DNA of 64,000 nucleotides from Roseibium porphyridii (GCF_026191725.2 NZ_CP120863.1:3948001-4012000); one strand, 5' to 3'. Numbered from the stretch's first letter, positions 18,074-27,038 are shown. Notes: a model not told the origin generated them from the sequence alone. Translations and numbers: made by a program.

Positions 18074-19889
18074 GCTTCTCTCCTAGCTGCCGAATAGCAT
18101 TTTCAAATCCATCTCCTTCGGACAAATGACCTTGCCAGACTTCAAGTACTTTACGTCCTGGACCATTGATAAACGAAGTCGGGTCTCCCAGATCACCCTG
18201 ACCAAACTTTATTCCCTCGCCATCTATCCCGATCGCGTCCGCAATATGAATGTGTTTCGCAAGCGGAATGAGTTCGTCATACCAGTCGCGCCAACTGGCC
18301 TTGGCGTAGTTCGCCGATAAAATCAAATGAGACAGATCGAGGCATAGCTCCATTCCAATCTCTTGCAAAATCGCTATGTCGCCTTCATCGCAAAACATGT
18401 CCAGAACGTCTGCGCCGCCAAAGTACCATGCAATTTTTGGCAGCCATTGCGGGTAAATTGGAGCACCGCGATTCTGGCCCGCATTGAGCAAAAATGTCTG
18501 CAATCTCTCGTATGTCTGGAACTTGCCTTCAGGCCTTAGTCGAGAAAAGCTACCAACAATCGGTACGTTTTCTCCTGTCCGATTTGCTAATTCTATTGCG
18601 AGATCAACGCAAGTATCGACAACAGACCGACTCCCCTCTCTGATTCTTACATCTTCACTGAGAGGGTCGATCAGTGTTTTGCTGTCAATGTAATCGGGTA
18701 TGTGAATAGAATAGTGTCTAGACAAATTGAGTTTCGACAAGCCATCTACCATCGAAAGACGAAATCTCTCAACTTCTTCATATGATAGATGCAGCTCGTT
18801 GTTTTTTATTGGAAACCGTTCTTGCAATGCTTGCGCATCATGCAGTCTCAATGGGATCGAAATTTGTTTTTCGTCGCAAAACAATACTAGACTTCTCTGA
18901 AGCGGAGGCTTCAGTTCAGTGAAATGCTGCTCTGCAATCGCGCTACCGGCGGCAATCGACCTTTTGACGGTGCCAAGTTCTCGCTGTATCACGCCATCCC
19001 AGGTCAGTCCCTTGCGAGGTGCTCGAGTGATCGTATTTTGCAAACTCAATTGTTCGCCAACTTCGATGGCACGAGAAGCATATAGTGATGATCCCAGGTT
19101 TTGCATGTTTATGCGTTCACCTTGATTCAGTTCACGTGCCCCTTCCCCCTGCACAGCTTTGAAGAAGTTCAATAGTCGGCACAGTCTGGCAAACTCATCT
19201 GGATCAGAACTTGAACTGTCATCAATGCCTCGTCCCTCTTTGTCCAGGGTCAAGTGACGCTCAAACACTGTTGCACCATTTGCTGCGGCTATGAGGCACA
19301 CTTCCCAATCCAAGTCGTGGCTGGAGTAGCCCACGACTGAATTCGATTTTTCCTTCAAGCTTTTGACAAATGCCATTTGCTGGTTTCCCAGCAACACCGG
19401 ATAGTTGGAAATGCAGTGAAGATAAATGATGTCGGGGATATTTTTCGTTGCATCGACTGCGCGAAAAATATCCTCTTCGCTATGGCCACCTGTGCTCAGA
19501 ATTAGAGGCTTGCCTAATGCGGCAAGAGATTTGACCAAGTTTTCGTTGAGTAGCTCTGCAGAGGGAACTTTGAAAAAATCAAACTCAGAAATATTATTGC
19601 CAAAATCAAAAGTGTCTTCGAATTTAAAAAAACTAATTCCGGCAGCCATTCCGCTTTGTTTTATTCTAGCTGTAAGCTCAAGAACAACTGATGGAGGCAT
19701 GTAACATTCGTCGATTTCTCGACTAAGGATCTCGTCGCCTATTTCGTCTGTCGCTTGATAGAACCCATGTTTGCTGCGGTATTGGAACTTCGCTCCCCAA
19801 GCACCTGCTTCGCTGGCTATCTTAATTAGTTGCTCTGCGACTTCGGTCGAACCGCGGTGATTGATGCCGAGTTCAGCAATAACTTTCAT
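18066..19889 (-). CDS. NeuB-like sialic acid synthase fused to SAF and a second TIM-barrel domain
   Basis: A 607-residue multidomain protein. Residues 1-270 are NeuB-like, condensing phosphoenolpyruvate with an aldose: ELGINHRGSTEVAEQLIKIA at the start, ISFFKFEDTFDF, PLILSTGGHSEEDI, and YSSHDLDWEVCLIAAANGA with FERHLTLD. Residues 275-345 form the SAF (antifreeze-like) domain (SSLYASRAIEVGEQLS). From about 355 to the end is an extra domain resembling xylose-isomerase-like/AP-endonuclease-2 TIM barrels (ELCLDLSHLILSANYA, HIHIADAIGIDGEGI). Typical NeuB ends after SAF at about 350 residues. The start at 19889 begins directly with the NeuB core. It heads the operon. The extra barrel may supply the epimerised or isomerised aldose substrate. 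Confidence 0.85.
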   Translation of the reverse strand: MKVIAELGINHRGSTEVAEQLIKIASEAGAWGAKFQYRSKHGFYQATDEIGDEILSREIDECYMPPSVVLELTARIKQSGMAAGISFFKFEDTFDFGNNISEFDFFKVPSAELLNENLVKSLAALGKPLILSTGGHSEEDIFRAVDATKNIPDIIYLHCISNYPVLLGNQQMAFVKSLKEKSNSVVGYSSHDLDWEVCLIAAANGATVFERHLTLDKEGRGIDDSSSSDPDEFARLCRLLNFFKAVQGEGARELNQGERINMQNLGSSLYASRAIEVGEQLSLQNTITRAPRKGLTWDGVIQRELGTVKRSIAAGSAIAEQHFTELKPPLQRSLVLFCDEKQISIPLRLHDAQALQERFPIKNNELHLSYEEVERFRLSMVDGLSKLNLSRHYSIHIPDYIDSKTLIDPLSEDVRIREGSRSVVDTCVDLAIELANRTGENVPIVGSFSRLRPEGKFQTYERLQTFLLNAGQNRGAPIYPQWLPKIAWYFGGADVLDMFCDEGDIAILQEIGMELCLDLSHLILSANYAKASWRDWYDELIPLAKHIHIADAIGIDGEGIKFGQGDLGDPTSFINGPGRKVLEVWQGHLSEGDGFENAIRQLGEKHG

Positions 19890-20092
19890 AAGGTGAAACC
19901 CAATTGCGGATGGATCCAGCAAGCGGGCCAGAACCTATCGTGTGAGGCTATTAGAGTATTGCATGGTGTCGACAGTTGAAATTCTTGCAACGTACTTCAA
20001 TGCTGCCTTCCACAGATATGCGAAAGACATTGCTTGATTTTTTAACTTATTCTGAACCGTTCTGTCTGATCGCGGCTTTTCGCTTCCAGAAG

Positions 20093-20120
20093 CAAAAAAG
20101 GGTCGGAAGACCCGACCCTT
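20093..20120 (-). terminator. Rho-independent terminator of the ferredoxin-NADP reductase gene
   Basis: AAGGGTCGG / CCGACCCTT (20098-20106 and 20112-20120), a perfect 9-bp stem with loop AAGAC, followed on the minus strand by a T-run complementary to the A-run at 20094-20099. It also separates this gene from the glycan operon downstream. Confidence 0.85.
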
Positions 20121-20148
20121 AGAAGATTTGCTGATTTTCCAGAGACGT

Positions 20149-20961
20149 CTATCCCACAAATGCGCGTTCGACGACAAACTCGGCGGGTTTGTTGTTGGCG
20201 CCTTCGGTGAGGCCGGCGGCTTCGAGCAGTTGTTTGGTGTCGCGGATCATGTCCATGGAGCCGCAAATCATGCCGCGGTCGACCGCGGGGTCGAGTGCAG
20301 GCACGCCGAGATCTTCAAACAGTTTACCTGACTGGATCAGATCGGTAATGCGGCCCTGACGCGGGAAGTCTTCGCGGGTGACAGAGGTGTAATGCACCAG
20401 CTTGTCTTTCGCATATTCCCCGATCAGCGGATCGTTGATTGTTTCCTGCACCAGCTCTTCACCGTATTTCAGCTCCGCCACTTCCCGGCAGGTATGGGTC
20501 AGAATGACCTGATCGAACTTTTCATATGTATCTGGGTCCCGGATCAGGCTCGCGAAAGGCGCGATCCCCGTGCCGGTGGAAAACATATAGACCCTTTTGC
20601 CTGGTACGAGCGCGTCATTGACGAGAGTGCCGGTCGGCTTCTTTTTCATCAACACCGCATCACCCGGCTGAATCTTCTGGAGATGCGAAGTCAGCGGACC
20701 GTCCGGAACCTTGATTGAGAAGAACTCCAGTTCTTCGTCCCAGGCAGGGCTGGCAATCGAATAGGCCCGGTAAAGGGGTTTGCCGTCGATCATAAGGCCA
20801 ATCATGACGAACTCGCCGGAACGAAAGCGAAAGCTCGCCGGGCGGGTCATGCGGAACCGGAAAAGGCGGTCCGTATAATGTTGTACGGTTTTCACTTCCT
20901 CAACGAAGACACCCGCCGGAGCGGCAGCTTCAAGGTCAGCGGGTTTGGCAAGTACATTCAT
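20149..20961 (-). CDS. fpr: Ferredoxin--NADP+ reductase
   Basis: Flavoprotein exchanging electrons between NADPH and ferredoxin or flavodoxin. The 270-residue protein has FAD-binding RAYSIASP, the phosphate-binding GPLTSHLQ, the NADP segment MFSTGTGIAPFASLIRDP, and a C-terminal FVVERAFVG typical of bacterial Fpr. The ATG at 20961 was chosen since the family starts here (MNVLAKPADLE); the longer frame adds 26 unrelated residues. It is divergent from the GlxA-type regulator across a 480-base gap and ends in a strong terminator. Confidence 0.94.
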   Translation of the reverse strand: MNVLAKPADLEAAAPAGVFVEEVKTVQHYTDRLFRFRMTRPASFRFRSGEFVMIGLMIDGKPLYRAYSIASPAWDEELEFFSIKVPDGPLTSHLQKIQPGDAVLMKKKPTGTLVNDALVPGKRVYMFSTGTGIAPFASLIRDPDTYEKFDQVILTHTCREVAELKYGEELVQETINDPLIGEYAKDKLVHYTSVTREDFPRQGRITDLIQSGKLFEDLGVPALDPAVDRGMICGSMDMIRDTKQLLEAAGLTEGANNKPAEFVVERAFVG

Positions 20962-21441
20962 TTGAATTGAGGTCCGTAGGTCATCGCACTGGTGGATTTG
21001 TGCCCCATGTAGCACCACTCCTACATTGACTTGAAGCAACCCGCATCCACGAAACAGCCAAAATTCAAAAAAAACATTCTAATTTCGTTCAACTTTCAGG
21101 GTCCGTGTCCCCTTTTTGAAGAGGTGCAGCCATTTTCGGCTGTGCCAGACATTTCATGATGCCTGCAATGGCACCCCTTCAAGAGACTGTGCCGAGGGGA
21201 CGGAAGCTGTCGCCCTGCCCTCAAAGCGGCCGGAGAATTTCAACGCCTGAAAAACGGAAAACGTCGCCCCTGCCATCTCCATCTGGCGATCACGTAGTCG
21301 ATCACAATTTGCAATCATTTGTGACAATTCAACGAATCCGACAGTCAATGTCGTTTTTTATTTGACAGATCAAGACAAATTGAAAAATCTATAGATAAAC
21401 AAAGATAAACCTCAATAATACCTTCCAACGAGGTGAAGTAA
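20962..21441. other. 480-base divergent intergenic region
   Basis: Lies between fpr (minus) and the GlxA-type regulator (plus). The right 100 bases are very AT-rich and should hold the regulator's promoter (a TTGACA occurs at 21362-21367 without a well-spaced -10). A 64-codon minus-strand frame at 21154-21348 has only a TTG start and no ribosome binding site. No tRNA or riboswitch was recognised. Confidence 0.6.
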
Positions 21442-22479
21442 ATGTCCGGACGCACACACGAAGAAACAGGTCAGACGATAGCATTCGTTCTGCTGGACCG
21501 GTTCTCCATGAACGCATTCGCAAGCGTCATTGAACCACTGCGTATAGCAAATCGGTTGCTTGGTCGGGAGTTTTACGCATGGACGACTTATTCCCTTGAC
21601 GGGAATTCAGTCGTGGCAAGCAACGGATGCGAGGTTGCAGTAAAAAAATCTATTCGTGAGCTTCACGACGCTGATATTACACTATTGTGTACTGGCATTG
21701 ACGTGGAACGCTTGCCGCTCGATCCGGATCTCGGCAACAAGCTCAGACGCTTGAATGCCATGGGCCGCACGTTCGGTGCCATCTGCACAGGCGCTTATCT
21801 CCTCGCCAGATACAATCTGCTCGATGGCCGGCGCTGCACCATCCATTGGGAGAACCTGCGTTCGCTGCGTGAGGAGTTCCCTGATGTTGAAGTGACATCG
21901 GATATCTTTGCAATTGATCGCAATTGCATCACCTGTGCCGGAGGCATGGCATCGCTCGACATGATCCTGAGGCTACTTGCCATCCAGCACGGAGCATATC
22001 TTGCTCATGAGGTTGCCGAAGTCGCACTTTACCAGAACATGCGCTCAGGCGAATCTGCGCAGCGCCATGACATTGAGGCACGGACCGGCATCTCCAATGC
22101 CAAGATCCTCGACGCCATTCGCATCATGGATCTGCACATCGAAGATCCGCTGAGCTGCCAGCAACTGGCGATGACCGTGAGCCTGTCGCCCCGTCAGCTG
22201 GAGCGCCTGTTCCGTCGTCATTTCAATTGCACTCCCGGCCAGTATTATCTGCGTCTGCGTCTGGAAACCGCGCGGGACCTTTTGCGCCGGACAAGCCGTC
22301 CGGTGCTGGATGTTGCCCTTGCCTGTGGTTTTGCCTCCACGTCACACTTCACCAAATGCTATCGGGAACGTTTCCTGTGCACACCGACGGAGGAGCGGCA
22401 GTCTTATCAATGGGCCAATACCAAATCCACATCCGGTGTCGGAACAGCAACACCCATGAGGCTCGTCGCAAAGTCCTGA
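21442..22479 (+). CDS. GlxA-family AraC-type transcriptional regulator
   Basis: A 345-residue regulator with an N-terminal DJ-1/PfpI-like class I amidotransferase fold (IAFVLLDRFSMNAFASVIEP; the nucleophile-elbow region reads GAICTGAYLLA) and a C-terminal AraC double helix-turn-helix (SCQQLAMTVSLSPRQLERLF and VLDVALACGFASTSHFTKCY). In known relatives (GbdR, CdhR, ArgR of pseudomonads) such proteins sense quaternary amines or amino acids. GAGGTGA precedes the ATG by seven bases. A GbdR-like role would fit the C1 module 16 kb away, but that is speculation. It ends in a strong terminator. Confidence 0.88.
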   Translation: MSGRTHEETGQTIAFVLLDRFSMNAFASVIEPLRIANRLLGREFYAWTTYSLDGNSVVASNGCEVAVKKSIRELHDADITLLCTGIDVERLPLDPDLGNKLRRLNAMGRTFGAICTGAYLLARYNLLDGRRCTIHWENLRSLREEFPDVEVTSDIFAIDRNCITCAGGMASLDMILRLLAIQHGAYLAHEVAEVALYQNMRSGESAQRHDIEARTGISNAKILDAIRIMDLHIEDPLSCQQLAMTVSLSPRQLERLFRRHFNCTPGQYYLRLRLETARDLLRRTSRPVLDVALACGFASTSHFTKCYRERFLCTPTEERQSYQWANTKSTSGVGTATPMRLVAKS

Positions 22480-22504
22480 TGCATGCACATACCGTCTGAA
22501 CATG

Positions 22505-22530
22505 AACGCCGCGAAATCGCGGCGTTTTTT
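22505..22530 (+). terminator. Rho-independent terminator after the GlxA-type regulator
   Basis: AACGCCGCG / CGCGGCGTT with loop AAAT (22505-22526), followed by six T residues from 22525. The other strand lacks a T-run, so it serves the plus strand. Confidence 0.88.
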
Positions 22531-22531
22531 G

Positions 22532-23302
22532 TTACTGCACCAGTCGCCAGACACCGATTGGGATCAGATAGAGGCCAAGCGCCAGAATCGCTGCCAGGAC
22601 CAAGCGTCTGAATGCTGCCTCGGAGACCTTTTTGCGCACTTTCTGGCCTGCCCAGACCGCAAGCAGCGTCGGTATCACAAGAACTATGGACGCCAGGGTT
22701 TCGCGCCCGCTCACCAGTCCAAAGCTGCCGAGAGAGATACCGAGTGCAACCGTTGAAAACAGAAACAAGAGCCCCATAGCCTGGATCAGCTGATCTCTCG
22801 GCAACCCAATCGCCTGAAGATACATGACGCCCGGAACAGTGTAGGATCCGGTCAGACCTGAAAAGACCCCGTTGACCAGACCAAGCCCGACACCGGTTGG
22901 CACCTCAAGGCGTGCCGGTATTGTCAGAACAACTCCCGCCAGCAATGGCACGGCATAAGCCACCATCAAAATACCCAAGACCAGATCGGCAGCCCCTACC
23001 GGAAGACGGGTCAGAACCAGAGTGCCTGCACCGAGAACAAGGACGGCGGCACTCAAAAACGGCCACAAACGCTGGAGCAAAGCCCGCAGGTGACCACCCA
23101 AAAGCCCCTGCCAGAGATTTGTCAAAAACGCCGGCCACAGGACCAACACCATCGCCTTTTCAACGCCGACAAAAACGGTCATCAGACCCAGCCCGATTGT
23201 CGGCAGGCCAAACCCAACAAGACCTTTGACGAAACCGGCAACCAGGAACGCCGTGATTGAGACCAGTATCAATTCCGGGCTTGCATTCGCCAGTCCGGTC
23301 AA
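22532..23302 (-). CDS. TSUP family (TauE/SafE) membrane permease
   Basis: Integral membrane protein of 256 residues with about eight hydrophobic segments. The family signature appears twice, GFVKGLVGFGLPTIGLGLM near the N-terminus and GVFSGLTGSYTVPGVMYLQ in the second half. TSUP proteins move sulfite, sulfonates or other small organic anions. The start is a TTG with GGGGAG seven bases upstream; no ATG is nearby. It follows a periplasmic binding-protein gene by 16 bases, so both are probably one transcript, an uncommon pairing. Confidence 0.88.
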   Translation of the reverse strand: MTGLANASPELILVSITAFLVAGFVKGLVGFGLPTIGLGLMTVFVGVEKAMVLVLWPAFLTNLWQGLLGGHLRALLQRLWPFLSAAVLVLGAGTLVLTRLPVGAADLVLGILMVAYAVPLLAGVVLTIPARLEVPTGVGLGLVNGVFSGLTGSYTVPGVMYLQAIGLPRDQLIQAMGLLFLFSTVALGISLGSFGLVSGRETLASIVLVIPTLLAVWAGQKVRKKVSEAAFRRLVLAAILALGLYLIPIGVWRLVQ

Positions 23303-23318
23303 GACAAGTCTCCCCGTG

Positions 23319-24128
23319 TCATTCCTGCCCGCTTGTAGATGTGTTGAAGGCTTTCATCATGTTGGCAGCCTCTCCTGCCTCGACACGTTTTTCCAGCTCC
23401 TTTTGAAAGGCACTGATGTGCTTCAGGCAAGGTGACTTCTTTGAAAACATGTAGTGCAAAGAGTTTTCGAGTGCCGGCCATGGCAGCGCTTCGACCTGAC
23501 CTTCCACCCCGAGATCTTTCAACATCATATCGCCGGCGTGACGGGCTATGACCAGATAATCCGCCTTGCGATCAACAAGGAGTTCCATGTTGGTCGAAAA
23601 ATCATCAAAGGACTGACGGTTGATGGTCAGGTGTTCTTTTGCAAAATTGTCGAACTCTTCTCCGAAGGTCGCACCAAAAGGTGCCAACCCTTGCAAACCA
23701 ATCAGCTCATCAAGTGACCCCGGGCGATCTGTCATGTCGGCGCGCACAAAAATTGCTACCGGCTCCTTGATGACAGGAGAGCTAAGAACATAGTTACGAG
23801 CCCGATCCTTGGTGTGGTAAGCACCGGCGACCATGTCGATTTCACCGCTCTCGAGTTGAACGAAAACACGTTTCCAGGGCACTTCAGCGCCAAACGCAAC
23901 ATCAACCTGCATCGATCGAAAGATTTCTTGCGCAAGGTCTGGAAAGACACCGCTCAGATTCTCAGCTCCCTCGTGCCTGATCGAGATCGGGAACCAGACA
24001 TTTGACCCGTTTATTCTGATTTGATCGCAGCTTCGCGTACCTGCAAAACCATTCGGTGTGACCGCCAGGACCGAAACCAAAACCAACGACATACAAGCAG
24101 CAGCCCTGCTGCAAAAATTCAGATACAT
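23319..24128 (-). CDS. Periplasmic solute-binding protein, SBP_bac_3-like
   Basis: A 269-residue exported binding protein with a hydrophobic signal region (ACMSLVLVSVLAVTPNGFAG). The mature sequence follows the amino-acid-binding-protein pattern: VFPDLAQEIFRSMQVDV, WKRVFVQLESGEIDMVAGAY, and a late LEKRVEAGEAANM helix. No ABC permease or ATPase is nearby; the only neighbour is the TSUP permease 16 bases downstream. Many orphan members of this type are sensors or scavengers of unknown ligand. The ATG at 24128 or an internal ATG 12 codons later could be the start; both keep the signal sequence. Confidence 0.8.
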   Translation of the reverse strand: MYLNFCSRAAACMSLVLVSVLAVTPNGFAGTRSCDQIRINGSNVWFPISIRHEGAENLSGVFPDLAQEIFRSMQVDVAFGAEVPWKRVFVQLESGEIDMVAGAYHTKDRARNYVLSSPVIKEPVAIFVRADMTDRPGSLDELIGLQGLAPFGATFGEEFDNFAKEHLTINRQSFDDFSTNMELLVDRKADYLVIARHAGDMMLKDLGVEGQVEALPWPALENSLHYMFSKKSPCLKHISAFQKELEKRVEAGEAANMMKAFNTSTSGQE

Positions 24129-24338
24129 TCGACCACAGCTTTGAAATGTTTGCCCTTAAACATACCAACCAATCAAGCCGCTAGCGGTCCTGCGGTCAAT
24201 GCAAAAGCGGTAAACGCGGACCCGGTTGCCCAACCAATTGGCGTTGCGTGGCAGGATTGCATAAAAACCATTGTCATAAACACCAATTCAAGCACCCATG
24301 TCTGGTCATGGTGTGCTGCGTGATGCTAACCTTTCTCC

Positions 24339-25553
24339 ATGACGTCTTCCTCGATTTTCAAGATGCCGAACCCGGTGGCTCGACATCTCTTTCTGCAAAA
24401 ACATGGACTTAGCGAACCACCCAGAGGCAGTGGCAAGGGTGAAGACCTGGCTGCATTGATCACGAAACTCGGGTTTACCCAGGTCGACAGCATCAACACC
24501 GTCGCACGTGCGCACCACATGATCCTGGCAGCGCGTAGACCCGCTTACAAAGAGAAGAATCTCAAACTTCTGTTGGAACGGGACAGGCTTCTTTTTGAAC
24601 ATTGGACCCATGATGCATCCGTCGTTCCGACACAGTTCTTTCCGCATTGGCGACTGCGCTTCCAGCGAGATCGGGAGGCTTTGATCGGGCGTTGGCGCAA
24701 CTGGCATGCAAACGGATTTGAAGCCAAGGTCGAGAGCGTTCTCAAGCAAATCAGCGATCACGGTCCGGCAACCTCGGCAACTGTCGGCGAGGATGAAAAA
24801 CGCAGCAGCGGTGGCTGGTGGGAGTGGCACCCTTCCAAAACCGCTCTGGAATTTCTCTGGCGAACGGGTGAGCTATCAGTCTGCCACCGCGCAGGCTTCC
24901 AGAAGGTCTATGATTTGACCGAACGCGTCATACCACATGACAACCTGAACACCCGGTTCGATGCCGAGGAAACCATTGACTGGGCCGCGCGCTCGGCCAT
25001 GGAACGTCTTGGCTTTGCAACCTCGGGTGAAATTGCGGCTTTCTGGGACCTGATTACTTCTCAAGAAGCCAAGAACTGGTGTCAGAGGGCACATAGCAGT
25101 GGCGTTCTGACTGAAGTAGAAGTTGAATGTGCCGACGGGTCCTTCCGGCGTGTGTATGCCTTTCCGGAAACGATTGAGACGCTCGACAGTCTCGAAACAC
25201 CGCCTTCCCGTGTGCGCGTCCTATCGCCCTTTGACCCGGCGCTCAGAGACCGGAAGCGAAGCGAACGGCTGTTCGGCTTCAACTACAGGATTGAAATTTT
25301 CGTTCCGGAAGCCAAGCGCGAATATGGTTATTACGTCTTTCCGGTGCTCGAAGGCTCTCGCCTTATCGGGCGCATTGATATGAAAGCGCTTCGGAACGAA
25401 GACAGGCTGCATGTTCGTGCCTATTGGCCGGAGAAAGGTGTTCGCGCCTCAAAGGCTCGAACGGAAAAACTTGCGGCAGAACTCAATCGCATCGCCCGCT
25501 TTGCGGGGTGTTCGGAAATCAGCTACGAAACCGACTGGCAAAGGACACGCTAA
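24339..25553 (+). CDS. YcaQ/AlkX-type winged-helix DNA glycosylase
   Basis: A 404-residue protein of the HTH_42 family (YcaQ, AlkZ). Relatives unhook DNA interstrand crosslinks or excise bulky alkylated bases. The N-terminal GFTQVDSINTVARAHHMILAA contains the Q-x-D motif of the YcaQ/AlkX branch (AlkZ has QxQ), followed by RRPAYKEKNLKLLLERDRLLFEHW and the winged-helix repeats. Late motifs LSPFDPALRDRKRSERLFGF and YYVFPVLEGSRLIGRIDMKA are also family hallmarks. No good ribosome binding site is visible before the ATG; the internal ATG at 24363 is an alternative. It stands alone, divergent from the binding-protein operon. Confidence 0.85.
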   Translation: MTSSSIFKMPNPVARHLFLQKHGLSEPPRGSGKGEDLAALITKLGFTQVDSINTVARAHHMILAARRPAYKEKNLKLLLERDRLLFEHWTHDASVVPTQFFPHWRLRFQRDREALIGRWRNWHANGFEAKVESVLKQISDHGPATSATVGEDEKRSSGGWWEWHPSKTALEFLWRTGELSVCHRAGFQKVYDLTERVIPHDNLNTRFDAEETIDWAARSAMERLGFATSGEIAAFWDLITSQEAKNWCQRAHSSGVLTEVEVECADGSFRRVYAFPETIETLDSLETPPSRVRVLSPFDPALRDRKRSERLFGFNYRIEIFVPEAKREYGYYVFPVLEGSRLIGRIDMKALRNEDRLHVRAYWPEKGVRASKARTEKLAAELNRIARFAGCSEISYETDWQRTR

Positions 25554-25698
25554 CGGCTCGTCGCGGTCCGATGCTTGCAAGACATTGCTGATTAAGATCT
25601 CCCTGCTTTTTGTTGCGTTTTCAGTATTTTCCCTGACAAGAAAGTTAAAAATAAACTAACCAATAAAGTGCATCATTTGCCATCGAGCCACGAGGTTG

Positions 25699-26427
25699 AT
25701 GATGCGTTTGCCAGACAAGAAATCGGCTGTGACATGGCCCAAACTCAGTGGACCGCACATCTGTGTGGGGGCTGGACAAAAGGCGATGGATCTTGCGCGC
25801 AAAAGCCTTGTTAGTGCCGCGGAGCTTCGTGACGGCAAGCTCAGCAAAGCTGACATCGAGGCCGTGTTTGATTTTCTGTCAGCCTCGCAGGACCTCTTCG
25901 ACATCTATCGTTCAAATTATGAGGCTTGCGGCCGCATTCACAAGAAGCAGCCATTTGTCGGCGCAAACAAGGACTTCTTCGCAATGTCGGTGCTGAGGTT
26001 CCTGTGCTTTGATGTCGTCAGAAAAGTTTTCGAACCACAGATCAAGCGCGCGGATCCTTCTTGGGAAATCGAATTTCTTCAGGCTTTCGCGGCTTATATC
26101 TGCCGAACGTCGGATGCTCAATTCATTGACGAATTGTCTGAAGCCTATCGCAAACTTGCCAAGTCTCATGGCAACGAAATTACGGCCATTACCATTGCCA
26201 ACGACAAGCTCATCAGAGAAATCGTCGGCAGGGCTTCAAAGCAGTTTCCATCAGAACACATTGACTTTGTGAACTTCTCGAATGCCGTGAACAAAGCCCT
26301 GTCGGACAAATATGAGACCTACGGACCTTCGCCGATCAAAGTGTCAGAACCTGTGATTGAGCAGTTTTTCAACACATTGAGAGACCCAGAAAAGTCCAAT
26401 TTCTTTCGTAAGTCGGTCATGTCGTAA
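25699..26427 (+). CDS. Hypothetical helical protein
   Basis: About 243 residues, predicted soluble, largely helical and charged, with no signal sequence, membrane segment or motif I recognise. Phrases such as LFDIYRSNYEACGRIHKKQP and FLQAFAAYICRTSDAQFIDE suggest a helical bundle. Tandem start options are ATG at 25699 and 25702 with a weak CGAGG upstream. It follows the YcaQ gene by 145 AT-rich bases and probably has its own promoter. Function unknown. Confidence 0.65.
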   Translation: MMRLPDKKSAVTWPKLSGPHICVGAGQKAMDLARKSLVSAAELRDGKLSKADIEAVFDFLSASQDLFDIYRSNYEACGRIHKKQPFVGANKDFFAMSVLRFLCFDVVRKVFEPQIKRADPSWEIEFLQAFAAYICRTSDAQFIDELSEAYRKLAKSHGNEITAITIANDKLIREIVGRASKQFPSEHIDFVNFSNAVNKALSDKYETYGPSPIKVSEPVIEQFFNTLRDPEKSNFFRKSVMS

Positions 26428-26588
26428 GGACAGCTGCTTAAGTTGAAACTCCGAAAACGCAAGTCGCCGACGCATCGTTCTCGAGCGGTTTTGAAAAGAG
26501 AACACATTTACTTTAGATTGCATTTTTTTCTTGATCGCCTTTAGCGCGAAATGCATGCTGCATCGCAAAAAGCTGATCGAGTCGAAAC

Positions 26589-26984
26589 ATGTCCCGTTTC
26601 TTTAACAGTCACCTGCCTGTGCTTGCCATTGTCCTGTTGGCGTTCTGGACCTCAGCCCAGACCGTTTCGTTCGCCTTGTCGGTCGGCAACGTAACGCTCA
26701 CCTACTCAACAGCTGAAACATCGTCGCTTCCGGGTGCTTCTCGTGACTCGGCCGCAATGCACATGACGTCAGGAACTTCAGAACAGCAAGACAACAGGGC
26801 CTGTTTTCTGACCTGCTTTTCCGATACTGACTTTTGTTCAAGCCACTGTTCGGCGACACTGACCATATACCCTGCGGACACGGTTCGCGACTGGAGAATT
26901 CAGCGCGCTGTCAGAGACCTGCCGAATGTGCTCGACGGTGTTGAAGTGCCTGTCGACCCCGCACCACCCAAAGCTTTCATCTAA
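26589..26984 (+). CDS. Small exported Cys/Met/His-containing protein
   Basis: A 131-residue protein with a clear signal sequence (MSRFFNSHLPVLAIVLLAFW, then TSAQTVSFA). The mature part has a Met-His-Met cluster and four cysteines in a compact CFLTCFSDTDFCSSHC arrangement, then a proline-rich tail (PVDPAPPKAFI). This resembles small periplasmic metal-handling proteins in general style, but no named family is certain. The DoxX-like membrane protein gene begins 54 bases downstream, so a two-gene unit is likely. A role in metal or thiol chemistry at the membrane is inference only. Confidence 0.65.
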   Translation: MSRFFNSHLPVLAIVLLAFWTSAQTVSFALSVGNVTLTYSTAETSSLPGASRDSAAMHMTSGTSEQQDNRACFLTCFSDTDFCSSHCSATLTIYPADTVRDWRIQRAVRDLPNVLDGVEVPVDPAPPKAFI

Positions 26985-27038
26985 CTCCGCCCCCCGGCCA
27001 AACCGGGATCTTGTTTAATGAACTCCGGAGTAAGACGA

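Noticed and set aside
21154..21348. 64-codon minus-strand frame in the fpr/GlxA-regulator gap
   Set aside because: Only a TTG start, no ribosome binding site, no recognisable motif; treated as chance.
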